Assembly: GCA_964372275.1 (NCBI GenBank)
Contig: CAYJRR010000018.1
Coordinates: 4,044-47,411 of the forward strand
Direction of reading: 5' to 3'
Origin: CAYJRR01 sp964372275 [NCBI: uncultured bacterium]
Lineage (GTDB): Bacteria > CAYJRR01
Length of the DNA stretch: 43,368 nucleotides
The first letter of the stretch is position 1. The number at the start of each line of letters is the position of its first letter. Shown piece after piece: positions 1-8,091 of the stretch. Under the pieces are notes generated by a model. It worked only from the letters and a program-made list of their open reading frames with translations. It made no database searches and was not told the origin of the DNA. Position numbers and translations under genes: made by a program.

Positions 1-157
1 TACACCACAACAACCGCGCCCCCATTTTACTCTTCCTTAATCCCCAACACCCTCGAACTTTTCCCTCCTCCGCTATTCTTTTCAGTCGCGCTGTTAAAAG
101 CGCGCCTCGCCGCACCGTACGTGAGAAGACGTGCCTTTCGACGACGTCCTCCCCCAA

Positions 158-183
158 CTCCGAGTTCTCCGTGTCTCCGAGTT
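158..183. repeat. Short tandem repeat of a CTCCGNGT unit
   Basis: Three consecutive units, CTCCGAGTT, CTCCGTGT and CTCCGAGTT, lie just beyond the stop codon of the minus-strand barrel gene that ends at 204. The remainder of 1-203 is pyrimidine-rich on the plus strand and AT-richer than the rest of the window. It holds no convincing gene. A 6-bp stem (87-92 with 99-104, loop GTTAAA) lies there too but has no T-tract in either direction. Confidence 0.5.
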
Positions 184-203
184 GAATTCCGGCTGTTCGT
201 CCC

Positions 204-1613
204 TCAAAAGCGAACGCTGGTGGTGAGGGAAAAGCGCATCGACCTCGCCCGGTAGACGCCGTTGCCCGTCGGGTAGGCGAAGCCCGAATCGACCGGCGCG
301 TCGCTGCGAAAGCGGCTCGATTCGATGCGGCGGTCGCGGGGAAAGTACTGGATCATCGACAAACCGAACGTCGCGGGCCACGCCTCCGGCGCCCAGGTCG
401 CTCCGGCGGTGAGGATCCAGGCGTCGAAGTCCATGTTGCCGACGTTCATGTAGGCGTCGGGGACGGTGTTGCGGGTGAAGCCGACCTCGCCGCGCGGGCG
501 GAGGCGGCCGTTCGCGAGCGCGCCCCCCAGCACCACCGTCCAGCCGTCGTGGTATCCGCGCAGGCTGGTCTGGTCCTTGTCGAGCAGTTCGACCAGGCTC
601 GATTCGTTGATCTCCAGCGCGTCGAGGAGAGCCTCCAGGTCCTCCTGCGTGGCGCGGATCCGCGATCCCGCGACCTTCGAGCGGGTCACCGAGTTGGTCG
701 ACCAGCCGATCCATCCGGCCTCCAGCGATAGCTCGACCGCGTCGTCCGGTCGCCAGCGCGCGCCGGCGTGGGCCACCGGCGGGAGGTACTGGAGATAGGT
801 GAAGCCGGCGTCGCTCACGACGTTGAAGTCGAGCGACGGCGTGAAACGCGAGCGGCCCCGTTGCTCGACGAAGGTCCCGGCGGTGTACGACGCGCCGAAG
901 CGCCAACGGGGACCGGGCTCGTAGAGGAAGCCGGCCGTCACGGTCGGCGCGATCCCGTTCGGGTCGTCGATGCGGAACTCCCCCTCCAGGAGCCCGGTCT
1001 CGGGGGCGCGCGGCGGGTCCTGCGGGTCGAGCTCGTTCAAATTGGGGGCGATGTCGGTGCGCAAGCGCGCCGAGAGAAGCGCCACCGCCAGCACCGGTCC
1101 GGCCCCCAGACGGAGGTTCGGACCGGCGCGGAGGGCGACGACCGGCGCAACGTAGACCGCGTAGCTGGTGGCGCGGATCATGTGGTAGCGGCCGGGTCCG
1201 TCCGCCGAGAACTCCACGCCGCTCCCGTAGGGGACCGAGACCGACGCCCCGAGCCCCCAACGCGCCGGCTCGGTCGCTCCGGCCGCGCGCCGCCGGAGTT
1301 CGGTCCGCACGGCGAAGAATGGGACCCGCGCCGTCATGAACCGCTCCTCCGGGTCGAACGTGCGGTCGGGATCGCTCACCGGATCGGTGCCGTCGTAGGG
1401 GGCGCGGCGGTATTCGATCCACGCCAGGCGCTGCTGCAGCTCGACGGCGATCTCCGTGCCGTCGGCGCCGACCGCCAGCGCCGGATTGGCGGCCAGGCTC
1501 ATCGCCCGGGAATCGGCGGCGCCGACGCCGAGCGTCCCGGCCTCGGCAGTCGCCGCCGAGGCCGCGATGAGACCGCCGGCCACCAGCGCGCGCGGAATCG
1601 CGGTCACCGGCAC
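204..1613 (-). CDS. FadL/OmpP1-type outer membrane beta-barrel protein (copy 2)
   Basis: A 469-residue exported protein with a GTG start. Residues 1-25 form an Ala-rich signal peptide ending near ATAEAG. The mature start (GVGAADSRAMSLAANPALAVG) resembles the N-terminal plug of OmpP1/FadL/TodX transporters, where an asparagine-proline step follows a Gly/Ala-rich segment. The rest alternates hydrophobic and polar residues like beta strands and ends in a terminal phenylalanine (TTSVRF), the usual outer-membrane barrel insertion signal. The family moves hydrophobic compounds across the outer membrane, but the substrate here cannot be read. The gene lies 2 nt after the stop of an equally long paralogue, so the two are probably cotranscribed and translationally coupled. 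Family assignment is by overall pattern and is less certain than the barrel call. Confidence 0.75.
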   Translation of the reverse strand: MPVTAIPRALVAGGLIAASAATAEAGTLGVGAADSRAMSLAANPALAVGADGTEIAVELQQRLAWIEYRRAPYDGTDPVSDPDRTFDPEERFMTARVPFFAVRTELRRRAAGATEPARWGLGASVSVPYGSGVEFSADGPGRYHMIRATSYAVYVAPVVALRAGPNLRLGAGPVLAVALLSARLRTDIAPNLNELDPQDPPRAPETGLLEGEFRIDDPNGIAPTVTAGFLYEPGPRWRFGASYTAGTFVEQRGRSRFTPSLDFNVVSDAGFTYLQYLPPVAHAGARWRPDDAVELSLEAGWIGWSTNSVTRSKVAGSRIRATQEDLEALLDALEINESSLVELLDKDQTSLRGYHDGWTVVLGGALANGRLRPRGEVGFTRNTVPDAYMNVGNMDFDAWILTAGATWAPEAWPATFGLSMIQYFPRDRRIESSRFRSDAPVDSGFAYPTGNGVYRARSMRFSLTTSVRF

Positions 1614-1615
1614 CC

Positions 1616-3025
1616 CTAGAAGACGACGCCGGTCGTGAGGGCGATCCGCATCGACTTCGCGCGGTACGTGCCGTTGCCCGACGGCAGCGCGAAGCCGGAA
1701 TCAGGCGAGGCATCGCTGCGGAATCGGCTGTTGTCGATCACGCGGTCCTGCGGGAAGTACTGGATCCACGACAGACCGACCCGGTAGGGGAGATTCCGCG
1801 GTTCCCAGGCGGTCCCGACGGTGAAGATCCAGGAGTTGAAATCGAAGTTGCCGGCGTTGACGTAGGGATCGGGGACCGCTCCCCGGGAGAAGCCGAACTC
1901 GCCGCGGGTGCGGAACGATCCGTGGTGGACGTCGGCGCCGGCGACCAGGTTCCAGCCGTCGTGGTAGCCGCGTTGCGAGACCTGGTCCCGGTCGAGGATC
2001 CCCTCCACCAGATCGCCTTCGTTGATCTCGAGCGTCTGCAGGAGCGCTTCGAGGTCCTCCTGGGAGGCGTGAAGCTCGGAGTTCTGGATCTTGCTGCGGG
2101 GGGTGGCGTTGGTCGACCACCCCGCCCAGTAGCCCTCCAGCGACAGCTCCACCTCGGGCGTCACCCGGTAGCGCGCCCCGGCGTTGGCGATCGGGGGGAG
2201 GTACTGGGTGTAGGTGAAGTCGGCGGTGCTGTAGACGTTGAAGTCGAGCGAGGGGGTGAACCGGGACCGGCCGTGCTGCTCGATGCGTGTCCCCGCGACG
2301 TAGGAGGCGCCGACGCGGAACCGGTCGTTCACGTCGTAGAGGAAGCCGGCGGCAACCGTCGGGGCGTATCCGGTGGCGTCCTTCATCTCGAACTCCCCTT
2401 CCAGGAGCGCGGTCTCGGGGCCGTAGGGCGGATCGCCGGGGGAGATCTCGTTCAGGTTGGGGGCCAGGTCCTTCCGAAGTCGTATTGCCAGCTTTCCGAT
2501 CGCCAGCACCGGCCCGGCGCCGAGCGTGAGCCGTTGGCCCGCGCGAACCGCGACCACCGGATTGACGTACATCGCGTAGCTCCGCGCGTCGATCATGTGG
2601 TAGCGGCCGGCGCTGTCGTCCGCGAGGTGCACGCCGCTCGAGGTCGGAACCGATACCGAGAGACCGACGCCGAAGCGGGCCGGCTCGCGCTCCGGCCCGC
2701 CGCGGAGGCGCAGGTCGGAGCGGACGGCGAAGTAGGGGTAGTAGGGGAAGAACTCACGGTTCTCGCGATCGAACGTCCGATCGGGATCGTTCTCGGGGTC
2801 GGTGCCGCGGTACGGAGCGCGCTGGTACTCGAACCAGACCAGGCCCTGGAGGTACTCGGCCGAGATCTCGGTTCCATCGCTGCCGACCGCCGCCGCCGGA
2901 TTGGCCGCGAGGCTGCGGGCATTCCCGGTGGCCGCACCGACGCCGGTCACACCGGCGCGGACGGGGGCGGGGGAAAGGGCAAGGGAAACGAGGAGGAGCA
3001 GGAGGAGGAAAGGATGGGTGCGCAC
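1616..3025 (-). CDS. FadL/OmpP1-type outer membrane beta-barrel protein (copy 1)
   Basis: A 469-residue protein, first gene of the minus-strand pair, with a GTG start. The signal peptide has a run of leucines (residues 7-12) and ends near PVRAG. It aligns end to end with the downstream gene. Shared blocks include AANPA, YHMI, RFTPSLDFNV, QEDLEALL, RGYHDGW and a final SMR...TT..F strand. Like its partner it ends in phenylalanine, as outer-membrane barrels do. The likely role is uptake or efflux of a hydrophobic solute at the outer membrane. It is divergent from nuoCD, with 80 nt between the start codons. A TACTCT -10-like hexamer lies 6 nt before the GTG, but I see no good -35. Confidence 0.78.
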   Translation of the reverse strand: MRTHPFLLLLLLVSLALSPAPVRAGVTGVGAATGNARSLAANPAAAVGSDGTEISAEYLQGLVWFEYQRAPYRGTDPENDPDRTFDRENREFFPYYPYFAVRSDLRLRGGPEREPARFGVGLSVSVPTSSGVHLADDSAGRYHMIDARSYAMYVNPVVAVRAGQRLTLGAGPVLAIGKLAIRLRKDLAPNLNEISPGDPPYGPETALLEGEFEMKDATGYAPTVAAGFLYDVNDRFRVGASYVAGTRIEQHGRSRFTPSLDFNVYSTADFTYTQYLPPIANAGARYRVTPEVELSLEGYWAGWSTNATPRSKIQNSELHASQEDLEALLQTLEINEGDLVEGILDRDQVSQRGYHDGWNLVAGADVHHGSFRTRGEFGFSRGAVPDPYVNAGNFDFNSWIFTVGTAWEPRNLPYRVGLSWIQYFPQDRVIDNSRFRSDASPDSGFALPSGNGTYRAKSMRIALTTGVVF

Positions 3026-3054
3026 GACGGAAGAGTACCACCGCTTTGCCGGCG

Positions 3055-3082
3055 TTGATCTCCCGGTCCGACCCGATATCCT
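3055..3082 (+). promoter_or_regulatory. Promoter of nuoCD
   Basis: TTGATC (3055-3060), a 16-nt spacer, then TATCCT (3077-3082). Transcription would begin near 3089, about 17 nt before the ATG at 3106. The leader carries GAGGGA as ribosome binding site. Confidence 0.55.
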
Positions 3083-3105
3083 TGGGGCCCGTCGAGGGAC
3101 TCCCC

Positions 3106-4836
3106 ATGACCGCCAGGACCGAAATGCTCGAACTCGTGAAGACGAAACTCGGCGACAAGATCAAGGACTCGCACGAGCGGTTCGGCGACGCGACGGTGGT
3201 CGTGGAGGCGGCCGACCTTCGCGCGGTCCTCGAGGCGTTGAAGAGCGATCCAAAGCTCCGCCTCGACTGGCTGATCGACGTCACCGGGGTCGACTACCAG
3301 GAGATCGCCAAGCTCGATGCCTCGTACGGCGCCCTTCCCCGGACCCGCTTCGAGGCCGTCTACCACCTCTACTCCTTCGACACGAACCGGCGCCTGCGCG
3401 TCCGCGCCCGACTCGACGACGCCGATCCAGAAGTCGCGTCGGTCGCCGACCTTTGGGCGGTGGCCGATCCGATGGAGCGCGAAGCGTGGGACATGTTCGG
3501 GATCCGCTTCGTCGGGCACCCGAACCTCCGGCGGATCTTCATGCACGAGCGGTTCGACGGGCACCCGCTGCGGAAGGACTACCCGATCGACAAGCGGCCC
3601 GGCATCTGGGCGCCCGTCGATCTCCTCGGCTACACCCCCGAGGACCTGGAGGAGCTGGGTCGCGAGGCCGACGGCAATCCGCTGGTGATCAACCTCGGTC
3701 CCAGCCATCCGGCGATGCACGGCGTCTACCGGGTGGAGGCGCTCGTCCACCACGAGACGATCCTGCGCGCGGAAGGGGAGACCGGATACCTGCACCGCGG
3801 CTTCGAGAAGTCGTGCGAGAAGGGCCCCTGGAACGATCCGATCCCCTACGCCGACCGGCTGAACTACGTCTCGGCGCTGATGAACAACGTCGGCTACTGC
3901 ATGGCCGTCGAGAAGCTGATGGGGATCGAGATCACCGAACGCTGCAAGTTCGTGCGGGTGATCGTCTGCGAGCTCAACCGCATCATGGACCACCTGGTGA
4001 ACGTCGGGACCAACCTGGTCGACATCGGCGCGCTCACCAACTTTTGGTACTTCTTCAACGTCCGCGAGAAGATCTACCTGCTGATCGAGAAGCTGACGGG
4101 CGCGCGCCTGACCAACTCGTGGGGCCGGGTCGGAGGGGCGATCCGAGACCTCACCCCGGAATGGATCGACGAGCTCCTCGCCCTGCTCGACGACGTGCAG
4201 AAGGCGGTCGAGGACGTGATGGGTCTGGTGCGGCGGAACCGGATCTTCTACGACCGGACGGTCGGCATCGGGCGATGGTCGCGGTCGCAGGCGATCTCCT
4301 GGGGCTGGACCGGCCCGTGCCTGCGCGCCAGCGGCGTCCCCTACGACCTCCGCAAGACGGCCCCCTACTACCACTACGACGAGTTCGATTTCGACGTGGC
4401 GGTGGGGGAGAACGGCGATGCCTACGACCGGATCATGGTGCGCGTCGAAGAGATGCACCAAAGCGCCCGCATCGTCCGCCAGGCGGTGAAGAGGCTCCCC
4501 GGCGGTCCGATCAGCGTCCCCGACAAGCGTCTGACGCTTCCGCCGAAGAAGCAGGTCTACACGTCGATGGAAGCGCTCATCAACCACTTCATGCTGGTCT
4601 TCGAAGGGATGCGCCCCGACCCCGGCGAGGTCTACAGCTACACCGAGGCGGCGAACGGCGAGCTGGGTTTCTACGTCGTCTCCGACGGCAGCCCGCATCC
4701 CTACCGGGTGCACGCGCGGGGCCCGTGCTTCCCGATGTGGTGCAGCTTCCCGAAGATGATCGAAGGGCTGATGGTGCCGGATGCGGTGGCGGTGTTCGGA
4801 GGCTTGAACATCATCGCCGGGGAATGCGAACGCTGA
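3106..4836 (+). CDS. nuoCD: NADH-quinone oxidoreductase fused subunit C/D
   Basis: A 576-residue fusion of the 30-kDa and 49-kDa subunits of complex I, in the peripheral arm at the quinone site. The first ~190 residues are NuoC, with the signature EREAWDMFG and HPNLRRI. After a short linker NuoD begins at NLGPSHPAMHG and runs to GGLNIIAGECER. The quinone-site histidine region (HPAMHG), the YLHRGFEK block and the tyrosine-bearing YADRLNYVS block are all present. I chose ATG 3106 because GAGGGA precedes it; an in-frame start 60 nt upstream would overlap the promoter. The C/D fusion is known in enterobacteria and several other lineages. It is the first nuo gene here. No nuoA or nuoB precedes it, since the upstream genes are on the other strand. 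Confidence 0.96.
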   Translation: MTARTEMLELVKTKLGDKIKDSHERFGDATVVVEAADLRAVLEALKSDPKLRLDWLIDVTGVDYQEIAKLDASYGALPRTRFEAVYHLYSFDTNRRLRVRARLDDADPEVASVADLWAVADPMEREAWDMFGIRFVGHPNLRRIFMHERFDGHPLRKDYPIDKRPGIWAPVDLLGYTPEDLEELGREADGNPLVINLGPSHPAMHGVYRVEALVHHETILRAEGETGYLHRGFEKSCEKGPWNDPIPYADRLNYVSALMNNVGYCMAVEKLMGIEITERCKFVRVIVCELNRIMDHLVNVGTNLVDIGALTNFWYFFNVREKIYLLIEKLTGARLTNSWGRVGGAIRDLTPEWIDELLALLDDVQKAVEDVMGLVRRNRIFYDRTVGIGRWSRSQAISWGWTGPCLRASGVPYDLRKTAPYYHYDEFDFDVAVGENGDAYDRIMVRVEEMHQSARIVRQAVKRLPGGPISVPDKRLTLPPKKQVYTSMEALINHFMLVFEGMRPDPGEVYSYTEAANGELGFYVVSDGSPHPYRVHARGPCFPMWCSFPKMIEGLMVPDAVAVFGGLNIIAGECER

Positions 4837-4860
4837 GACAGCGCGGCCGGAAGAAAATCC

Positions 4861-4957
4861 AATTGAAAATGGGAAATTGGAAATTGAAAACCGACAATCA
4901 CGCCCGGACGATTCCGGACATTGTCGGTTTTCCATTTCCAATTTCCAATTTTCAATT
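4861..4957. repeat. Long AT-rich inverted repeat (38-nt arms) between nuoCD and metF
   Basis: The left arm is 4861-4898 and the right arm 4920-4957. They are reverse complements with only two mismatches in 38 positions. The 21-nt loop contains a second small stem (CCGGA 4904-4908 with TCCGG 4913-4917). Each arm holds AAATTGGAAATT-type iterations, strikingly AT-rich for this genome. A transcript would fold into one long hairpin followed by GTCGTTTTT, so it may terminate or attenuate read-through from nuoCD. The composition also fits a REP- or MITE-like dispersed palindrome. No transposase or target-site duplication is obvious. Confidence 0.9.
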
Positions 4958-5032
4958 GTCGTTTTTCCGTAGAGCGCTACTCGTCTGCGGAGCCAGGTCC
5001 TCCGCCCTTCCCTCCTCGCCCATTCCCGCCTC

Positions 5033-5932
5033 ATGAGAATCCTCGACCGCGTCCTCGCCGCCGCCGAAGGTCGGAAGCCGCCCTGCTTCAGCTTCGAGTT
5101 CTTCCCGCCAAGGACGCCGGAGGGGGAGGCGAACCTCTTCGAGGCGATCGCCGACTTGACGGCGCTCGCGCCCGGGTTCGTCTCGGTCACCTACGGCGCC
5201 GGCGGCTCCACCCGGGAGAAGACGGTCGACCTGGTGACCCGCATCAAGCGGGACGTCGGGATCGAGGCGATGGCCCACTTCACCTGCGTCGGCCACGCGC
5301 GCGAGGAGATCCGGGACACGCTTCGGCGGCTGGCCGATGCCGGGGTGGAGAACGTGATCGCGCTGCGAGGCGATCCTCCGAAGGGGCAGTCGGCGTTCGT
5401 CCGACCCGCCGGAGGCTTCGCCAACGCCAACGAGCTGGTCGGCTTCATCCGCCAGGAGCGCCTGCCGTTCTGCGTCGCCGCGGCCGCCTACCCCGAAGGG
5501 CACATCGAGTGCGTCGACCGCGACGCCGACCTCCGCAACCTGAAGCGAAAGGTCGATGCCGGCGTCGACCTGCTCATCACCCAGCTCTTCTTCGACAACG
5601 CCTTCTACTTCGACTTCGTGGAGCGCGCGCGCAAGGCCGGGATCGGCGTCCCGATCGTCCCGGGGATCATGCCGATCACCAACGTGGTGCAGATCGAGCG
5701 CTTCACCCGGATGTGCGGCGCGACGATCCCGATGCGCCTGCAGCTCCGGCTGGAGACGTTGCGCGACGACCCGGCCGGGGCGATGGACCTGGGCGTGACG
5801 CACGCCATCGCGCAGTGCGCCGAGCTGCTCGCCCGCGGCGCCCCCGGGATCCACTTTTACACCTTGAACCGGTCTCCTGCCACGCGACGGGTCGTCTCCG
5901 CGCTCGGATCCGCTCCCTCCGCCAGCCCCTGA
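5033..5932 (+). CDS. metF: 5,10-methylenetetrahydrofolate reductase
   Basis: A 299-residue protein, the usual length of the bacterial enzyme. It reduces 5,10-methylene-THF to 5-methyl-THF with FAD and NAD(P)H, supplying the methyl group for methionine synthesis. Family blocks appear in order: FSFEFFPPRTPEGE at the N-terminus, VSVTYGAGGSTREKT, HFTCVGH, NVIALRGDPPKG, ITQLFFDN, VPIVPGIMPI and a C-terminal GIHFYTLNRS. It is a TIM-barrel cytoplasmic enzyme. It lies downstream of the long palindrome and in the same direction as the nuo genes, an unusual position for metF. No SAM-type riboswitch core is visible upstream. Confidence 0.96.
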   Translation: MRILDRVLAAAEGRKPPCFSFEFFPPRTPEGEANLFEAIADLTALAPGFVSVTYGAGGSTREKTVDLVTRIKRDVGIEAMAHFTCVGHAREEIRDTLRRLADAGVENVIALRGDPPKGQSAFVRPAGGFANANELVGFIRQERLPFCVAAAAYPEGHIECVDRDADLRNLKRKVDAGVDLLITQLFFDNAFYFDFVERARKAGIGVPIVPGIMPITNVVQIERFTRMCGATIPMRLQLRLETLRDDPAGAMDLGVTHAIAQCAELLARGAPGIHFYTLNRSPATRRVVSALGSAPSASP

Positions 5933-6158
5933 TCGCGTTCCGGGCCCAGCCGGCGGACCCTTCCGGACGGCGAGGGACAGCCCGTATCCGGACGGACAGA
6001 ATCCGGTGTCGGGTATCGTTTCGAGTAAGAACGTTTCCCGGCGACGCCGCCGAGACATCCCGATTCGCTGCGATTCCCGGCGGGTCGGTGATGGCACCGT
6101 CGTTGCTCCACCGTTGTGTCCGCCCGGTCACGCCGGCCGGCGGGTGGGGAACACCGAC

Positions 6159-6680
6159 ATGAAGACGATCCACGCGCTTCTTTCGAAATCGACGCTCGCC
6201 TGGACCGTGGCCATCGCGATGCTCTCGGCCTCGGTGGCCCAGGCCGATCCGCCGCCGATCACCGCCGAGCGGTTGAACGTCGGACCCGAGGCGCTCGCTG
6301 CCGCTCGCGAACTGGTCGCCGAGCGCCGGCAGTACGATCGCGACTCGCTGCTGGGGCTTGCGGCGGCTACCGCCGGCTTTTCGGGCGCGGTCGTCGCAGC
6401 CGGTGTGACTGCCTCGGCCCTCACGCCGATCGGGCTCCTGATGGTCGGAATGGCCGGAGTGGCGACCATCTTCTACGCCGGACTGAAACGGGCAGAACGG
6501 AACCGGCGCGAAGCCCTTTATCGCGAACTCTTCGGCGAAGAGTTGGACCGCGCCCTCCTCCTGGCCGAATTCGAAGCGGATCAGGGGATCAACGTCCCTC
6601 GAGACGCCGATACCGTCGCGTCGTCGGCAGAGCCCGAGCGCCGGGGATTGACATCGCTCGGCGCCGGGATTCGACGCTGA
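6159..6680 (+). CDS. Small exported or membrane protein of unknown function
   Basis: A 173-residue protein I do not recognise. I chose ATG 6159 because GGTGGGGA precedes it and a textbook signal peptide follows (MKTIHALLSK..., ending SVAQA). After a charged segment (AARELVAERRQYDRD) comes a Gly/Ala-rich hydrophobic stretch of about 40 residues (LLGLAAATAG to FYAGL), enough for one or two membrane helices. A charged tail with RELFGEELDRALLLAEFEAD follows, probably helical. It sits between metF and the CBS genes inside the split nuo cluster. A role in complex I is possible but nothing in the sequence shows it. A start 153 nt upstream would give an Arg-rich N-terminus and is unlikely. Confidence 0.6.
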   Translation: MKTIHALLSKSTLAWTVAIAMLSASVAQADPPPITAERLNVGPEALAAARELVAERRQYDRDSLLGLAAATAGFSGAVVAAGVTASALTPIGLLMVGMAGVATIFYAGLKRAERNRREALYRELFGEELDRALLLAEFEADQGINVPRDADTVASSAEPERRGLTSLGAGIRR

Positions 6681-6758
6681 CGACTTGCAGAGGCCGAAAT
6701 CGTGAGCACCGGTAGGTAGCGGCGGAGGCTGCACGCAAAGGTCGCGCGGGGGCGTACG

Positions 6759-7355
6759 ATGATCGACGAGACGGCCGGAGCCGACCCAGCCATTCGCGCG
6801 TCGCGCGTGCCGAGCGAGAGCTACGTGCCGGACGGCGTGTGGGAGGAGGAGCGGATCATGCGCGAGCGCGCCGCCCTGCCGCCGTCGTTCGACGCCGATT
6901 CGCTCCGCGTGCCGGTCACGCGTCTGAATCTACGTTCCCCGACGACGCTCCCCCACGATGCGACCGTGCTGGAAGCGGTCCGTGCAATGCGCGGCGGAGG
7001 GTTCGGCTGCGTCCTGGTGGTAGCCCTCGGACGACTGGTCGGGATCGTCACCGAGCGGGACGTCCTCTCGCGCGTCGACCACGCGCCGGCGGACTGGCTG
7101 CGACACCCGCTTTCCTCGATCATGACCCCCGACCCGGAGACGCTGACCGAGAACGCGAACCTCGCCTTCGCATTGAACGTGATGACGGTGGGCGGCTTTC
7201 GGCACGTTCCGATCGTCGATGCCGACGATCGCCCCGTGGCGGTGGTCTCGATCCGGGACATCGTGGCCTACATCTGCAGCTTCTTCCGCGAAGAGGTCGC
7301 CAACCTCCCTCCGCGGCCCTCCATCCTCCACCCCACCACCCGCGAGAGCGTGTGA
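6759..7355 (+). CDS. Paired CBS-domain protein (copy 1)
   Basis: A 198-residue soluble protein that is essentially two CBS motifs. The first spans about residues 48-105 (TTLPHDATVLEAVRAM ... GIVTERDVLSRV). The second spans about 120-180 (PETLTENANLAFALNVM ... VVSIRDIVAYI). CBS pairs bind adenosyl ligands such as AMP, ATP or NAD. It shares two unusual blocks with the next gene: an EEERIMxERAA helix before the first CBS and an FFxEEVxNLPPRP tail after the second. The two genes therefore arose by duplication of a complete gene. No effector domain is attached, so it probably acts by protein-protein contact. Confidence 0.85.
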   Translation: MIDETAGADPAIRASRVPSESYVPDGVWEEERIMRERAALPPSFDADSLRVPVTRLNLRSPTTLPHDATVLEAVRAMRGGGFGCVLVVALGRLVGIVTERDVLSRVDHAPADWLRHPLSSIMTPDPETLTENANLAFALNVMTVGGFRHVPIVDADDRPVAVVSIRDIVAYICSFFREEVANLPPRPSILHPTTRESV

Positions 7356-7364
7356 ACGTCGGGT

Positions 7365-7410
7365 GAACGGGTCGGTCCACCCGTTCGGGCTTCCTCGGGG
7401 CTCCCCGAAC
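7365..7410 (+). terminator. Hairpin pair after the first CBS gene
   Basis: GAACGGGT (7365-7372) pairs with ACCCGTTC (7379-7386). The second arm can instead pair downstream: CGTTCGGG (7383-7390) with CCCGAACG (about 7404-7411). No T-tract follows, so this is at best a weak or Rho-assisted terminator, or two alternative folds. It lies just before the promoter of the second CBS gene. Confidence 0.3.
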
Positions 7411-7430
7411 GCCTCGCCCGGGGCGGCCGC

Positions 7431-7459
7431 TTGGCTTCTGGTGGAGGGCCGGTGCTAAC
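7431..7459 (+). promoter_or_regulatory. Promoter of the second CBS gene
   Basis: TTGGCT (7431-7436), a 17-nt spacer, then GCTAAC (7454-7459). The -10 can also be read as an extended TGC-TAACAT. The gene starts 37 nt further on after GGAGGCGGAGACGAGG, a strong ribosome binding site. Confidence 0.5.
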
Positions 7460-7495
7460 ATCCGGGACCCACACGATTCGGAGGCGGAGACGAGG

Positions 7496-8071
7496 ATGTC
7501 CAAGAAGCCCGGCCCGGAGAACGATTTCGTGGAGTCCTACCTCGGCGATGAAATGTACGAAGAGGAGCGGATCATGGCGGAGCGCGCCGCCAAGCCCCGC
7601 ACCTTCGACACCAACACGCTCAAGGCGCCGCTCCGGACGATCCACCTCCCGACGCCCGTCTTCGTCTCGGCGAAGACGACGATCGGCGACGCGATCAAGG
7701 CGATGCAGGAGGGACACTTCGGTTGCGTCCTGGTGGAACAGAGCGGAAAGCTCGCCGGGATCTTCACCGAGCGGGACGTTCTGTTCAAACTCGCCGGCAA
7801 AGGAAAGGACTGGGGCACGTCCACGGTCGGCGAGTTCATGACCCCGAACCCCGAATCGCTCCCGGCCGACGCGAGCTTCGCGTTCGCGCTCAACATGATG
7901 ACCGAGCGGAGCTTCCGGCACATCCCGATCGTCGACAAGGAAGGCAAGGCGGTCGGGATTCTGTCGATGCGCGACGTGATGAAGTACATCGCCGGCTTCT
8001 TCGAGAAGGAGGTCAAGAACCTCCCGCCGCGTCCCGACCTGCTGAATCCGACGAAGACCGAAGGCGGATAA
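7496..8071 (+). CDS. Paired CBS-domain protein (copy 2)
   Basis: A 191-residue sister of the preceding gene. An N-terminal charged segment (YEEERIMAERAAKP) is followed by CBS 1 (about residues 50-105, including GIFTERDVLFKL) and CBS 2 (about 120-178, including GILSMRDVMKYI). The tail is FFEKEVKNLPPRPDLLNPT. Conserved TERDV and SMRDV motifs mark the ligand pockets of a Bateman module. It has its own promoter and a strong ribosome site, and ends 58 nt before nuoE. The position suggests a nucleotide- or redox-responsive partner of complex I or of neighbouring metabolism. That is inference from location only. Confidence 0.88.
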   Translation: MSKKPGPENDFVESYLGDEMYEEERIMAERAAKPRTFDTNTLKAPLRTIHLPTPVFVSAKTTIGDAIKAMQEGHFGCVLVEQSGKLAGIFTERDVLFKLAGKGKDWGTSTVGEFMTPNPESLPADASFAFALNMMTERSFRHIPIVDKEGKAVGILSMRDVMKYIAGFFEKEVKNLPPRPDLLNPTKTEGG

Positions 8072-8091
8072 ACCCCCGCCACGTCGTGGCT

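Noticed and set aside
87-104. Hairpin at the left edge as terminator of the minus-strand barrel operon
   Set aside because: The stem is only 6 bp and has no T-tract on the minus strand.
4837-5032. SAM- or cobalamin-type riboswitch before metF
   Set aside because: The strong fold here is a simple two-arm palindrome; none of the conserved riboswitch core elements is visible.
2802-5036. Very long reading frames overlapping nuoCD (plus frame of 744 codons and minus frame of 747 codons)
   Set aside because: They overlap a certain nuoCD gene, are Arg/Pro/Gly-rich without any domain motif, and are the usual by-product of G/C-rich third positions.
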